From assembly GCA_015065505.1 (NCBI GenBank), contig SVQE01000021.1, forward strand, positions 1 through 38,285: a DNA stretch of 38,285 bases, read 5' to 3'. A program made the translations under genes and the position numbers. The DNA is from Oscillospiraceae bacterium. GTDB lineage: Bacteria; Bacillota; Clostridia; Oscillospirales; Acutalibacteraceae. Within the stretch, counting starts at the first letter, position 1; each line of letters starts with the position of its first letter. Shown one piece after another: positions 1 through 7,063 of this stretch. The notes beneath the pieces were generated by a model. It worked only from the letters and a program-made list of their open reading frames with translations, searched no databases and was not told where the DNA came from.

Positions 1-1096
1 TTTCAAGGCGAACAATTCTTTCGGGATAGAGCACCTTTGCAGCGGTTGCAAACTTATAGCCAACGGTTGAACGCTGGTCGAGCGGGTCTGCTGTTCCGCC
101 TGATCCCTTGCCCTTAACAATCATTTCCATACCTGCACCCTCGGGGTCTACAACGCCCCATGCATCCTTACCGAAGATATAGGTTGCATAAACGGCAACA
201 CCGCTGTTTGTTGAAGCATCGCTGCCGTCCCAAACCTTTGCGTTTGTGCTTTCAATGAAACGAACGCCGTGAAGCTTGCCGATTTCACCGTTATAGATTT
301 CCTCGGGCTGAGCATACTGATGGGCATTGAGCCATCCCTGGCTTTCCCTTAAATCCATTGCAACGGAAGGATGAATGATTGCAATATAGTCGCCGTTAAT
401 CTTCGGCGCCTTGTTTTTCTTGAGCATCGTTACGATGTGGTTAATGAGTGTGGGTGTTATTTTGCAATCGGAATCAATACCCTGAGTTGTTACTGTAGTA
501 ACACCTTCTGAGGTTGTTGAAACTGTTTTTCTTGCTGTTACGGCAGTTCCGTTTTCCTTGGGAGCATAAACAACGTTAATGCCCGTTGAAACGTCGGAAT
601 CAATAGCATCGCGGATAACAATATCCATTGTTTCTGCGCCTGCTGCAGCAAATTCCTCGGTTGCGCCGAGAATAACATCGTCAACATATGTAAGCTCGAG
701 AACATCCGAAATTTCGGCATAGTCACCGTACTGAGAAACAGAAGCGGTGATATTTGTCTGACCGAGCTTTCTTCCGTCGGGTGTTACGCCTTCCTGAAGG
801 GTTGCGGTTTCTGCCGGAATTGTGTCCCACTTTCTCCATTCAACAGTTTTACCCCTGCCCTTGGGAAGCGGTGTTTTCTTGCCGAACTGTGCAAAGAACT
901 GCTGACTTCTTGCATTTTCAAGAAGCTCATTATCATAGTAGGTTTTCATTCCGTGAGTGAGAACGTTATCGTAACCGCCGTTACCGTCGCTCACCTGCTG
1001 ATTTGTTGTGTTTGTGTTGCCAACACCTGTTGCGCCTGCTGAATAGGAATTTCCGCCGTAGGTGTGAGCAAAAAGCTGTGTGTTGAGTTTAAGCAT
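1..1096 (-). CDS. Phage major capsid protein, N4-gp56 family (3' end beyond window)
   Basis: Builds the phage head shell. I translated 365 residues by hand from the ATG at 1096, which is preceded by an AGGAGG ribosome site at about 1102-1107; the frame stays open to base 1, so the C-terminus lies outside the window. The N-terminus MLKLNTQLFA is a hallmark of N4-gp56-type capsid proteins of clostridial phages. It continues with a Gly/Asn-rich stretch, then VLTHGMKTYYDNELLENA and a P-K-G-R-G-K-T-V-E-W-R segment, as expected for this family. It lies downstream of scaffold, portal and terminase on the same strand, the normal head-gene order. A palindromic repeat element fills the 184-bp gap to the scaffold gene, which is unusual in a phage structural operon. 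Confidence 0.85.
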   Translation of the reverse strand, partial: MLKLNTQLFAHTYGGNSYSAGATGVGNTNTTNQQVSDGNGGYDNVLTHGMKTYYDNELLENARSQQFFAQFGKKTPLPKGRGKTVEWRKWDTIPAETATLQEGVTPDGRKLGQTNITASVSQYGDYAEISDVLELTYVDDVILGATEEFAAAGAETMDIVIRDAIDSDVSTGINVVYAPKENGTAVTARKTVSTTSEGVTTVTTQGIDSDCKITPTLINHIVTMLKKNKAPKINGDYIAIIHPSVAMDLRESQGWLNAHQYAQPEEIYNGEIGKLHGVRFIESTNAKVWDGSDASTNSGVAVYATYIFGKDAWGVVDPEGAGMEMIVKGKGSGGTADPLDQRSTVGYKFATAAKVLYPERIVRLE

Positions 1097-1116
1097 AATA
1101 TTCCTCCTTAATTCTA

Positions 1117-1273
1117 ACACCTTCCCCTCGAGGGGAAGGGGGACCGCTTGCGGTGGATGAGGTGTGTTACCATCACGAAACACTTATCTGCAACTATCTA
1201 AAACTGCTCAAAAGCAGTAAGACACCTCATCAGTCACCTGCGGTGACAGCTTCCCCTCAAGTGGAAGCTGTGA
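1117..1273. repeat. CCTCATC-type palindromic element, copy 1
   Basis: The left end holds the self-complementary motif CCTTCCCCTCGAGGGGAAGG. Inside are the inward-facing motifs GGATGAGGTGTG and ACACCTCATC, and the right end carries CAGCTTCCCCTCAAGTGGAAGCTG-like arms. It shares these blocks with 9258, 18641, 21161, 33741 and 35471. It sits between the scaffold and capsid genes of the prophage and encodes no protein of its own. It is probably a non-autonomous (MITE-like) repeat. Confidence 0.8.
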
Positions 1274-1280
1274 GAATGTT

Positions 1281-2072
1281 TTATAAAAATCTTCTGAAAT
1301 TATCTGCCGAAACCTTTTCTCCCCTGCTGACAGCAGCTTTGATTTTTTTGCGTTCAAGAGTGCTGAGCTTTGCCATATCATCATAAAAGCCTGCGCTTTG
1401 ATTTGATGAAACGCCGTTTTCATCGGGACGCTGTGAGCGCGCTGTTCTTGCATCCGCCATCTCCTGCTTTGCGGTTTTATATGCATACTGCATTGCACCG
1501 CCCATAATTTCGTTTTTATGGATAACAGTAAATGCGCTTTCAACATCAACTCCGCTGTTGAGAAGCCTTCTGAAGCTTTCGCCCGTTTTTTCGTTTGTTG
1601 ATTCATATTCAAAATCAAATGACGGATATTTCTGCCTGAGTTCTTCCGCCTGTGCAAGCCAGCCGTTGAACTGATTCTGAAATTCGAGCTCAATTCTTTG
1701 CTCTTCGGGCATTCTTTCGTTTTGCGCTGCGCTGATTATTGCATCTATATCCGTTGAATCCTCAATAGCATACTTATCTGCAAGTATTTCAAAAACGGGC
1801 TGAAGTCTGTTTCTGAATTCCTCGCTTTGAGCAAGCTTTTTATTGCTTGTTTTCAGTCTTTTAGAAAGAGCGTTTTCAAGGGATGAGCGGTATTCGTCCT
1901 TGTATTCACCCCTGATAAGCTCAGCAAATTCACTGCTCTTGTTTCTCTCTTCGGTTTCGGTGTTTGCGCCAGCGGCGAGCTGACTGTTTTCCGATGCAGC
2001 ATTGACTGCATCACTGCCGTTGAGCGCCGTTTCTGATGAAAGCTGCGGCGCGGTTGTTCTTTCCTGTGTCAT
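1281..2072 (-). CDS. Phage capsid scaffold protein (putative)
   Basis: 263 residues. The ATG follows TAAGGAGTCAGT. It is highly charged, Glu/Gln/Lys/Ala-rich and predicted helical, with a low-complexity N-terminus (TQERTTAPQLSSETALNG) and a basic C-terminus ending ADNFRRFL. This fits phage scaffolds, which assist prohead assembly and bind the capsid through a basic C-terminal helix. Its position between portal and capsid is the standard scaffold position. The family was assigned from composition and position, not from a recognised motif. It could also be a head-fibre or DUF4355-like protein; clostridial scaffolds before N4-gp56 capsids are often labelled DUF4355. Confidence 0.65.
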   Translation of the reverse strand: MTQERTTAPQLSSETALNGSDAVNAASENSQLAAGANTETEERNKSSEFAELIRGEYKDEYRSSLENALSKRLKTSNKKLAQSEEFRNRLQPVFEILADKYAIEDSTDIDAIISAAQNERMPEEQRIELEFQNQFNGWLAQAEELRQKYPSFDFEYESTNEKTGESFRRLLNSGVDVESAFTVIHKNEIMGGAMQYAYKTAKQEMADARTARSQRPDENGVSSNQSAGFYDDMAKLSTLERKKIKAAVSRGEKVSADNFRRFL

Positions 2073-2216
2073 ACTGACTCCTTATCTGTATTATCTTTCT
2101 CTATAAGGCAATTCTCCAAACCCTTTTCAATAACTTATCTGATGATTATTTGAGTTTGCCTTTTTTGAAAGTTATACGCATTGTGTTTCCCTCCATACCC
2201 TCCCTCAAATCAAAGA

Positions 2217-3887
2217 TTAATAGGTTTGTATCTGCGTTTGTGCAAGCGCCTGCACGGCGGCAACAACATCCTGCTTGTGCTCAAAATCCATCATACTTAA
2301 GCAGGCAAGAGTTTTCTGAGCATTCATCGGGTCAAAGAAGCCGTTTGAATAAAACTGCAGTGCAAGCTCATTTTGCGAAAGCTTACTGTAAGGCGATGAT
2401 TTCTGAGCCGAAACCTCAATATCAAACTGAGGCAGACGGTAAATAACCTCGCCGTTTAAGCCTTCTATCTTCTGCTTTGACAAGTGAGCATTATCATAGG
2501 TATCAAATTCCTCGCTGCCGTCCTCACCGGTTATGCGAACATAGCGGGGCTCGGTGTAAAACTGGCGCATACGCTCGATTATCATATAAATAATCTTGCG
2601 GTATGCTCGGTAGGTGCCTTTTATTGCAAGACGGCTGCCCTTTGAGCCCGTTTCTATAAGCTGGGAAATTGCCGATGCAGCCGTTACTCCGTTTGCAGTG
2701 CTTCCAGTGCTAACATCGCTGTTGCCGCTTGTTTGTTTAAGCTCGGTTATCTTGCCTTCACGGGCGCTGTATACGCCTGCATCCAGCTGTTTAACAACTA
2801 TCTGACGCAAATCATCCTCACCGAGATTGCCGTTTGTTTTAACAAGCGGATTCTTCCAGTTGAGAAATTCCTCGGTGTTTATTGAAGCATCGTTTCTGAT
2901 GAAATAGCGAGGTCTTGCACACATAAATGCATTCTGAATTATTGCCTGGTCAAGCTTATCAATATATTCCTGCGGCGACTTGCAAACATCAATATATCCA
3001 AAGCCTGCAACAGTTCCCTCCATTTTGAAAAGCGTGTCAACAACAAAGGGATAATTGCCGTCGTCATAGAGTCCGTTAGGATAGGTTTCGGGCTCGTTTT
3101 CCGTAGACATAATTATCGATGTGCCAACAAATTTGCAAAAATGAAGCAAGCCGTTTTTCTTGTAGTACCAATCAACGATGGTGCTCTTTTTGCTTGTGTC
3201 GGGCTTATCCTCATACTGATATTTGGATGTTGAAACCTCGGAGGAATCCTCAAGCTTTAAATCTGGATATTTCTCTTTAAGCACATCATTATCAACAAGC
3301 TGTGTTGTGAAAACATTGCGCGAAAGCTGAATATCCTTAACCCCGGGTTCCCAGAAGATTGATAAAACATCAATGGGCTGAATATCAATATCATCCTTTT
3401 CCCTGTTCCAGAAAACGCCCGTAATACCCGTTCCGTTCTTGATTTTACTCAGGCAGGTTTCCATATATGTTCCTTCAAAATCATTCGCCTCAGTTATCAT
3501 CGGAAGAACATTCTTAATTCTCTGCGCCTCATCAACATCATCGGCATTTCTTGCCCGTATATTGGGCTCGGGGAAATTATCGCTGTAATCGGCAAGCTTG
3601 TTCATTATTGAGTTAAACAGCCAAGCCGACGCAGGCTCGGTGCTCTGCTCGGTTGTTCTTATCTGATTCCAGTGGCGCATCTTCCACCATTCCTCATTTT
3701 CAACAACCCTTTTATCAAAATTTGCCTTGCCCTTTTTGTATTCGCTGAGCGTCTGAATGGCTTTCTGAATTTCGCTTTCACCGATAATGCTCTGCTTTGC
3801 AGGCTGCTTTTCCTTTACCTCCTGCACTTCGGTTTCAACACCGTTTTTACTTAAAAAATCATTGTTTTCAGTAGCTTTCTTTTCCAT
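2217..3887 (-). CDS. Phage portal protein
   Basis: 556 residues, within the usual portal size. The start ATG follows AAGGAGATGAATT. The portal forms the dodecameric ring at the head vertex through which DNA is packaged. Portal-like features are the N-terminal region with WWKMRHWNQI, the segment NGTGITGVFWNREKDDIDI followed by DVLSIFWEPG, a helical region YIDKLDQAIIQNAFM, and an acidic central part with tandem Gly/Ser (NSDVSTGSTANGVTAASAIS), typical of P22-type portals. The C-terminal helices end in a Gln-rich tail. It is followed by the scaffold and preceded by the large terminase, with a 322-bp repeat-filled spacer in between where phage genes normally abut. The portal call is secure from context; the subfamily is an inference. 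Confidence 0.8.
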   Translation of the reverse strand: MEKKATENNDFLSKNGVETEVQEVKEKQPAKQSIIGESEIQKAIQTLSEYKKGKANFDKRVVENEEWWKMRHWNQIRTTEQSTEPASAWLFNSIMNKLADYSDNFPEPNIRARNADDVDEAQRIKNVLPMITEANDFEGTYMETCLSKIKNGTGITGVFWNREKDDIDIQPIDVLSIFWEPGVKDIQLSRNVFTTQLVDNDVLKEKYPDLKLEDSSEVSTSKYQYEDKPDTSKKSTIVDWYYKKNGLLHFCKFVGTSIIMSTENEPETYPNGLYDDGNYPFVVDTLFKMEGTVAGFGYIDVCKSPQEYIDKLDQAIIQNAFMCARPRYFIRNDASINTEEFLNWKNPLVKTNGNLGEDDLRQIVVKQLDAGVYSAREGKITELKQTSGNSDVSTGSTANGVTAASAISQLIETGSKGSRLAIKGTYRAYRKIIYMIIERMRQFYTEPRYVRITGEDGSEEFDTYDNAHLSKQKIEGLNGEVIYRLPQFDIEVSAQKSSPYSKLSQNELALQFYSNGFFDPMNAQKTLACLSMMDFEHKQDVVAAVQALAQTQIQTY

Positions 3888-3922
3888 AATTCATCTCCTT
3901 GAATTAATAATCGTTGTAATTC

Positions 3923-4028
3923 GTAGGGTGCAATCCCCGGATGCACCGCTGAGAAGTGTTCGTTTCATTCATCCGTTGTTGTAACAAAAGTATTGTTTTG
4001 ACGGCGCGTCGAGGTCGTCGCGCCCTAC
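3923..4028. repeat. GTAGGG...CCCTAC hairpin-chain element, copy 1
   Basis: 106 bp bounded by GTAGGG at 3923 and its inverse CCCTAC ending at 4028. The first hairpin has arms GGTGCA and TGCACC. Then comes the core GTTCGTTTCATTCATCCGTT (3958-3977), shared with copies at 16049 and 23427. Last is a hairpin with arms GGCGCG and CGCGCC. AATTCGT heptamers lie on both sides of this element plus the next one (3918-3924 and 4193-4209). The 322-bp terminase-portal spacer holds only these repeats. Confidence 0.75.
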
Positions 4029-4076
4029 AAATTCGATAAATGAAACAAATGTTAAACCTTCGGCGCATTTTCGCAA

Positions 4077-4187
4077 CGACCAACGGTTCCCAAAATTTGT
4101 TTCGGCTTGGAGCGCCGACAAATTTTGACCGTTCGGCAGTTCTTTTTGTTCGCTTCATCTGCCACCGGCAGCGCTCGCAAACGAACC
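4077..4187 (-). repeat. 111-bp perfect repeat, inverted copy of 23195-23305
   Basis: All 111 bases match the reverse complement of 23195-23305. The segment can fold into two hairpins: one with arms AACGGT/ACCGTT and CAAAATTTGT/ACAAATTTTG at about 4083-4135, and one with arms CTGCC/GGCAG near 4159-4171. No convincing gene is present; an open frame across it follows the repeat sequence. At both loci it sits next to a GTAGGG element in the same relative order and orientation, so the two move or are copied together. Confidence 0.9.
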
Positions 4188-4192
4188 CCAAA

Positions 4193-4209
4193 AATTCGTA
4201 ATTCGTAAT
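4193..4209. repeat. Heptamer tandem repeat, AATTCGT class
   Basis: Two full AATTCGT units (4193-4199 and 4200-4206) plus a partial one. They run into the stop codon of the large terminase gene at 4210. The same unit recurs at 3918, 7416, 23567 and, inverted, at 23174. Confidence 0.7.
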
Positions 4210-5622
4210 TTAGCCTTGCACTAAATTAAGCGGGTCGTTCCTGCAATCCTTAATTGCTTTAGGTTTTCGCGGTGCTACTGTGTATTCCATAAGCCCGTAT
4301 CTGATTGCATCATAGATATGGTCCTCGCCCTCTGTATTAATATCCTCAACCTTCTTTTCATCGTAAACAAGCGCAGGCAGCGTGCGGATGGTTTGCTTGC
4401 AGGTGTTGAAAACCTGAAACAGACATTCACCGTTTTCATCAAAATGCATTCTGTAATGGAACTGCATAAGTCCGCTTAGTCTGTCGTTCTTGCCGGGCTT
4501 GAAATGGATATAATAAGGGTGTTTTTCCATAACACGCGCAATGCTTTCGCCCCTCGATTTATCCCATATTGACGGGTCGGCAACACCTGAAATATCGCGC
4601 CCCTTAAGCTCGGGCGAGGTATCCTCTATCTCGCGTATGTTCTGCGCTATAGCAGAAGGCTCGAGGCGTATTCCCTGATTTGCAGTTCCGTTGAAGCCGT
4701 AGTATTCCTTGATAACATAGCACTTGCCTTCCTCATTAAACGCCAGCCACAGCACCGCAAACGGTCGCGAATATCCGAAATCAAAAACACGCAATATTTT
4801 CCAGTTATACGGAATTTCAAAGGGCTCTATAACATGGCTCCATTTGCCGTCCTCATAGTGGGCGGAATCGTTCTGCCATTCAGAGAACACCTGACCGTCG
4901 AAGCCGTCCCACGAGCCGAGCAGAAGTGCATTCTTCTCCGCTTCGGGAAGTGAGGAAAGTGTTGCAAGATATTCGGGGTCATTTTCGAGCAGAGCCTTGT
5001 TATCAAAAACAGTTGCAGGCACGAACACCCTTTCCTTTTTAATCTGAATTATCTTTTTATCGGGCGTCTGAATGTTATATGTAGTTTCAATCGGGGTCAG
5101 CGGCGGCGCAGGAGTTATAAATCTTTCCTTAACCCACGCGTGCCCTATTCCGCCGGGATTTGCAGTTGCTCTTATATACACTCTTGTGTTAGGACCTGTC
5201 GGGCGGTTTCGGCTCATTAAATACATATACTGTGAATATGTAAAGTGGGTCAGCTCGTCAAAGGCTATGAAATCATAGGGCTTTCCCTGATAGTTATATT
5301 TATCCTGTTCGTGCTGCATATAGCCGAAAAAGATTTTCGCGCCAGATTCAAAGAGCCATCTTTTCTCGCTGCTGTTATACTTCGCTTTCGGGAACGCCTT
5401 GGGATAAAGCTCAAGCGAACGCGAAATAAGCGCTTCAAGCTGAGGATATGTTCTTCTGAAAATAATCGCCCTGTAGTTCGGAATTTCAACCTGCCTCAGC
5501 GCCTCAATAAGCAGCGCATCGCTTTTTCCGCCGCCTGCAGCACCGCCGTATAAGCATTCATATTCTTTTCTTTTCATAAACTCAAGCTGCTTTGCCTGCG
5601 GCTTCCAGATTATCTCGGACAT
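4210..5622 (-). CDS. terL: Phage terminase large subunit
   Basis: 470 residues, the usual length. It is the ATPase/nuclease motor that cuts and packages phage DNA into the prohead. The Walker A motif GGAAGGGKS lies at residues 26-34 and the Walker B-like YDFIAFDELTHF follows near 115. The coupling region has RATANPGGIGHAWV. The C-terminal RNase H-like nuclease shows FDFGYSRPFAVLWLA (first acidic cluster), ISGVADPSIWD and EDHIYDAIRYGLMEY. The start ATG follows GAAAGGAGAATT. It lies downstream of the small terminase, separated by 118 bp holding a strong hairpin and a CGTGGTT heptamer array. Downstream is the repeat-filled gap before the portal. All key residues are present, so the protein looks functional. 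Confidence 0.93.
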   Translation of the reverse strand: MSEIIWKPQAKQLEFMKRKEYECLYGGAAGGGKSDALLIEALRQVEIPNYRAIIFRRTYPQLEALISRSLELYPKAFPKAKYNSSEKRWLFESGAKIFFGYMQHEQDKYNYQGKPYDFIAFDELTHFTYSQYMYLMSRNRPTGPNTRVYIRATANPGGIGHAWVKERFITPAPPLTPIETTYNIQTPDKKIIQIKKERVFVPATVFDNKALLENDPEYLATLSSLPEAEKNALLLGSWDGFDGQVFSEWQNDSAHYEDGKWSHVIEPFEIPYNWKILRVFDFGYSRPFAVLWLAFNEEGKCYVIKEYYGFNGTANQGIRLEPSAIAQNIREIEDTSPELKGRDISGVADPSIWDKSRGESIARVMEKHPYYIHFKPGKNDRLSGLMQFHYRMHFDENGECLFQVFNTCKQTIRTLPALVYDEKKVEDINTEGEDHIYDAIRYGLMEYTVAPRKPKAIKDCRNDPLNLVQG

Positions 5623-5634
5623 AATTCTCCTTTC

Positions 5635-5677
5635 AAATTGCTATTTGATGAGCCAGAAGGCTCACAAATAGCAATTT
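5635..5677 (-). promoter_or_regulatory. Strong leader hairpin just 5' of terL
   Basis: The arms AAATTGCTATTTG (5635-5647) and CAAATAGCAATTT (5665-5677) are perfectly complementary over 13 bp. After a one-base bulge, TGAGCC and GGCTCA add 6 bp around an AGAA loop. On the minus-strand transcript the hairpin ends directly before the terL ribosome site. It could limit terL translation or be a repeat hairpin of the type seen elsewhere here. No U-run follows it, so it is not a typical terminator. Confidence 0.55.
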
Positions 5678-5705
5678 CGTGGTTCGTGGCTCGTGGTTCG
5701 TGATA
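5678..5705. repeat. Heptamer tandem repeat, CGTGGTT class
   Basis: Four contiguous 7-nt units: CGTGGTT, CGTGGCT, CGTGGTT and the decayed CGTGATA. They abut the terL leader hairpin. Confidence 0.75.
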
Positions 5706-5740
5706 AGAAAAACACGGTTCATAGAAAAATGATTTTAAAA

Positions 5741-6223
5741 TCATTCTTCTTCCTCTTCCTCATCAAGCCAGGGAATCAGAACAATTCCGGTTTCGCTTTC
5801 TTCCTCATCACACTTAACGCCTGTGCGAACAAGCTTAAGCCTTTCGTTTGAAATGCGGATTGTGTTTTCCTCTTTAAATGTCGGAAGATAATTCAAATCG
5901 CGCTGAACGGCTGTTAAGGTTTTAAGAACTGAGGATATATTTTTTAAATCATTTATACTCGGCTCGCCCTCCCACAGCTTGCCATATAGCATTTCAATCG
6001 CAGTATCGGCTGTTTTCTTAAGAATGCAAAGTTTATCGTTATTGTCTGACGATTCAAGCTTTTTTCTGATTTCACCCTGTTTTCTTTTCTTTATCCATTC
6101 GCCCTGCTTTGCCGCTTTAGCTATTGTTGAATATGAAACAGAATACTTTTTTGCAAGCCTTCTGTAGCTCATAGTTTCATCCTTTATGTAATCTGCCATT
6201 GCACTTTCGGCATTAAAGCTCAT
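5741..6223 (-). CDS. terS: Phage terminase small subunit (putative)
   Basis: 160 residues. It would recognise the packaging site and load the large subunit onto phage DNA. The N-terminal helix-turn-helix is MSYRRLAKKYSVSYSTIAKA (about residues 18-37), followed by EWIKKRKQGEIRKKL, matching the HTH and basic linker of many Firmicute small terminases. The middle part is helical, and the C-terminus is a run of acidic residues (WLDEEEEEE). The start ATG follows GGGGAGTGATATAA; its ribosome site overlaps the stop of the upstream small gene, so the two are probably translationally coupled. It lies immediately before terL. Confidence 0.75.
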   Translation of the reverse strand: MSFNAESAMADYIKDETMSYRRLAKKYSVSYSTIAKAAKQGEWIKKRKQGEIRKKLESSDNNDKLCILKKTADTAIEMLYGKLWEGEPSINDLKNISSVLKTLTAVQRDLNYLPTFKEENTIRISNERLKLVRTGVKCDEEESETGIVLIPWLDEEEEEE

Positions 6224-6228
6224 TTATA

Positions 6229-6468
6229 TCACTCCCCGTTTTCATACTTCAAATCAACCGCCTTGAATATCGGGCATGATTTATATTGACTAAGCTCCAT
6301 ACAGTATTTCTTTTGCCAGTTGTTTTTATCGAACTTGCTTTCAAACGCCTGACGGATATATGAATGCTGTGTGCAGCCCTCGCAGTTAAGTGAATTGAAG
6401 CTATCGTTTTTAAAATACGGGCACTTGATTTTGTACCAATGCGTATGCGGATTTAATGTTTTATCCAT
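6229..6468 (-). CDS. Small Cys-rich phage protein of unknown function
   Basis: 79 residues starting at an ATG after GAAGGAGGGAAT. I do not recognise the family. It has five cysteines in a roughly symmetrical layout: CPYF near residue 17, CEGC near 30-33, YC near 56 and CPIF near 68. This suggests a small zinc-binding fold. The rest is polar and Lys/Asn-rich. Its stop lies five bases upstream of the terS start region, so it is the first gene of the packaging operon, behind an apparent repressor-controlled promoter (6571-6599). A role in packaging or host takeover is possible but nothing in the sequence proves it. Confidence 0.7.
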   Translation of the reverse strand: MDKTLNPHTHWYKIKCPYFKNDSFNSLNCEGCTQHSYIRQAFESKFDKNNWQKKYCMELSQYKSCPIFKAVDLKYENGE

Positions 6469-6500
6469 ATTCCCTCCTTCGTCAAATAGTGATTAATTAC

Positions 6501-6537
6501 GCAGCGGATAAAGTGTATAATAGTTTTAAACCGCTGC
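6501..6537 (-). promoter_or_regulatory. Inverted repeat in the leader of the packaging operon
   Basis: Perfect 7-bp arms GCAGCGG (6501-6507) and CCGCTGC (6531-6537) are separated by 23 A/T-rich bases. On the minus strand it lies between the promoter at 6571-6599 and the first gene. The wide loop makes a terminator unlikely; it may be a protein-binding site or a weak leader stem. Confidence 0.4.
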
Positions 6538-6570
6538 TGATTTTTAGCGATACACAATATTTTCGATTTG

Positions 6571-6616
6571 CTTATACAAAATAAACTCTTTTTCGACAAA
6601 AACTGCGTTTCGCATT
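6571..6616 (-). promoter_or_regulatory. Packaging-operon promoter with operator O2
   Basis: On the minus strand, TTGTCG (6594-6599) and TATAAG (6571-6576) are separated by 17 bp. Just upstream of the -35, TGCGTTTCGCA (6604-6614) repeats 11 bases of the palindromic operator O1 (6849-6859). The shared operator suggests the phage repressor or the cro-like protein controls the packaging and head genes directly. Confidence 0.5.
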
Positions 6617-6619
6617 GTT

Positions 6620-6820
6620 TTAGGTAAAAAAATTTATAACTTCTTCGGGAGAAATGTCGAGAATTGACGAAAGTCTGGAAGCTTCAATGATATCAAAGCT
6701 GCTTCTGCCGTTAATCTTATTATTTAGCGCTGATACTGAAATTCCGATGGCTTTTGAGAGCGAAGCATAGCTTTGATTTTTCTCTTTTATTCTTCCCTTG
6801 AGTTTTGCAAGCTTGGGCAT
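6620..6820 (-). CDS. Cro-like helix-turn-helix regulator
   Basis: 66 residues from the ATG at 6820. An upstream GTG at 6829 overlaps the ribosome site (AAAGGCGG), so the ATG is preferred. It is a single XRE/Cro-type HTH domain: LKGRIKEKNQSYASLSKAIG, ISVSALNNKINGRSSFD as the recognition region, then LSSILDISPEEVINFF. It is divergent from the repressor at 7064 across a 243-bp control region. This arrangement is that of a lysis-lysogeny switch in which this protein opposes the repressor. Its promoter (6865-6893) is overlapped by palindrome O1. Confidence 0.8.
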   Translation of the reverse strand: MPKLAKLKGRIKEKNQSYASLSKAIGISVSALNNKINGRSSFDIIEASRLSSILDISPEEVINFFT

Positions 6821-6845
6821 AATTATCACCGCCTTTCTCTACTCT

Positions 6846-6906
6846 GATTGCGTTTCGCAATCGTATAGTAGCACATCAAAATTCATTTGTCAATACTTTT
6901 CGCAAT
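6846..6906 (-). promoter_or_regulatory. Promoter of the cro-like gene with operators O1 and O3
   Basis: On the minus strand, TTGACA (6888-6893) and TACTAT (6865-6870) are 17 bp apart. O1 (6846-6862) is a perfect palindrome, GATTGCG-TTT-CGCAATC, covering the expected start of transcription. A half-site TTTCGCAAT (O3, 6898-6906) lies just upstream of the -35. Together with O2 this gives three related sites, as in temperate phage switches. Confidence 0.7.
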
Positions 6907-6933
6907 ATTTTTTAGAATTTTTTTATCTTTTCG

Positions 6934-6962
6934 TTGCATTTTGCATTTTGATATGTTATATT
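6934..6962 (+). promoter_or_regulatory. Promoter of the repressor gene
   Basis: TTGCAT (6934-6939) and TATATT (6957-6962) with exactly 17 bp between them, on the plus strand. It diverges from the cro promoter. O3 lies 28 bp upstream of its -35. Confidence 0.6.
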
Positions 6963-6997
6963 ATTAACAGAAAGTGATTAAAGAGCAAAACATATTG

Positions 6998-7042
6998 CAT
7001 TCCTTTTACCGCCCCTGAAAGGAATGTATAAAAACAAGGGGC
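6998..7042 (+). promoter_or_regulatory. Mutually exclusive hairpins in the repressor leader
   Basis: Hairpin 1 pairs CATTCCTTT (6998-7006) with AAAGGAATG (7018-7026). Hairpin 2 pairs GCCCCT (7011-7016) with AGGGGC (7037-7042). The two interleave and cannot both form. The leader ends 21 bases before the repressor ATG, so switching could affect repressor expression. Confidence 0.35.
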
Positions 7043-7063
7043 AGAAAGGCTAAGGCTGATTAT

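Noticed and set aside
1208-1693. 161-residue frame overlapping the scaffold gene
   Set aside because: It is out of frame with the scaffold gene and extends into the repeat at 1117. The 1281-2072 frame has the ribosome site and the expected composition.
3904-4191. Possible 95-residue minus-strand gene between terL and portal
   Set aside because: It lies wholly within the GTAGGG and 111-bp repeats, has an Arg/Cys-rich composition unlike its neighbours and no ribosome site.
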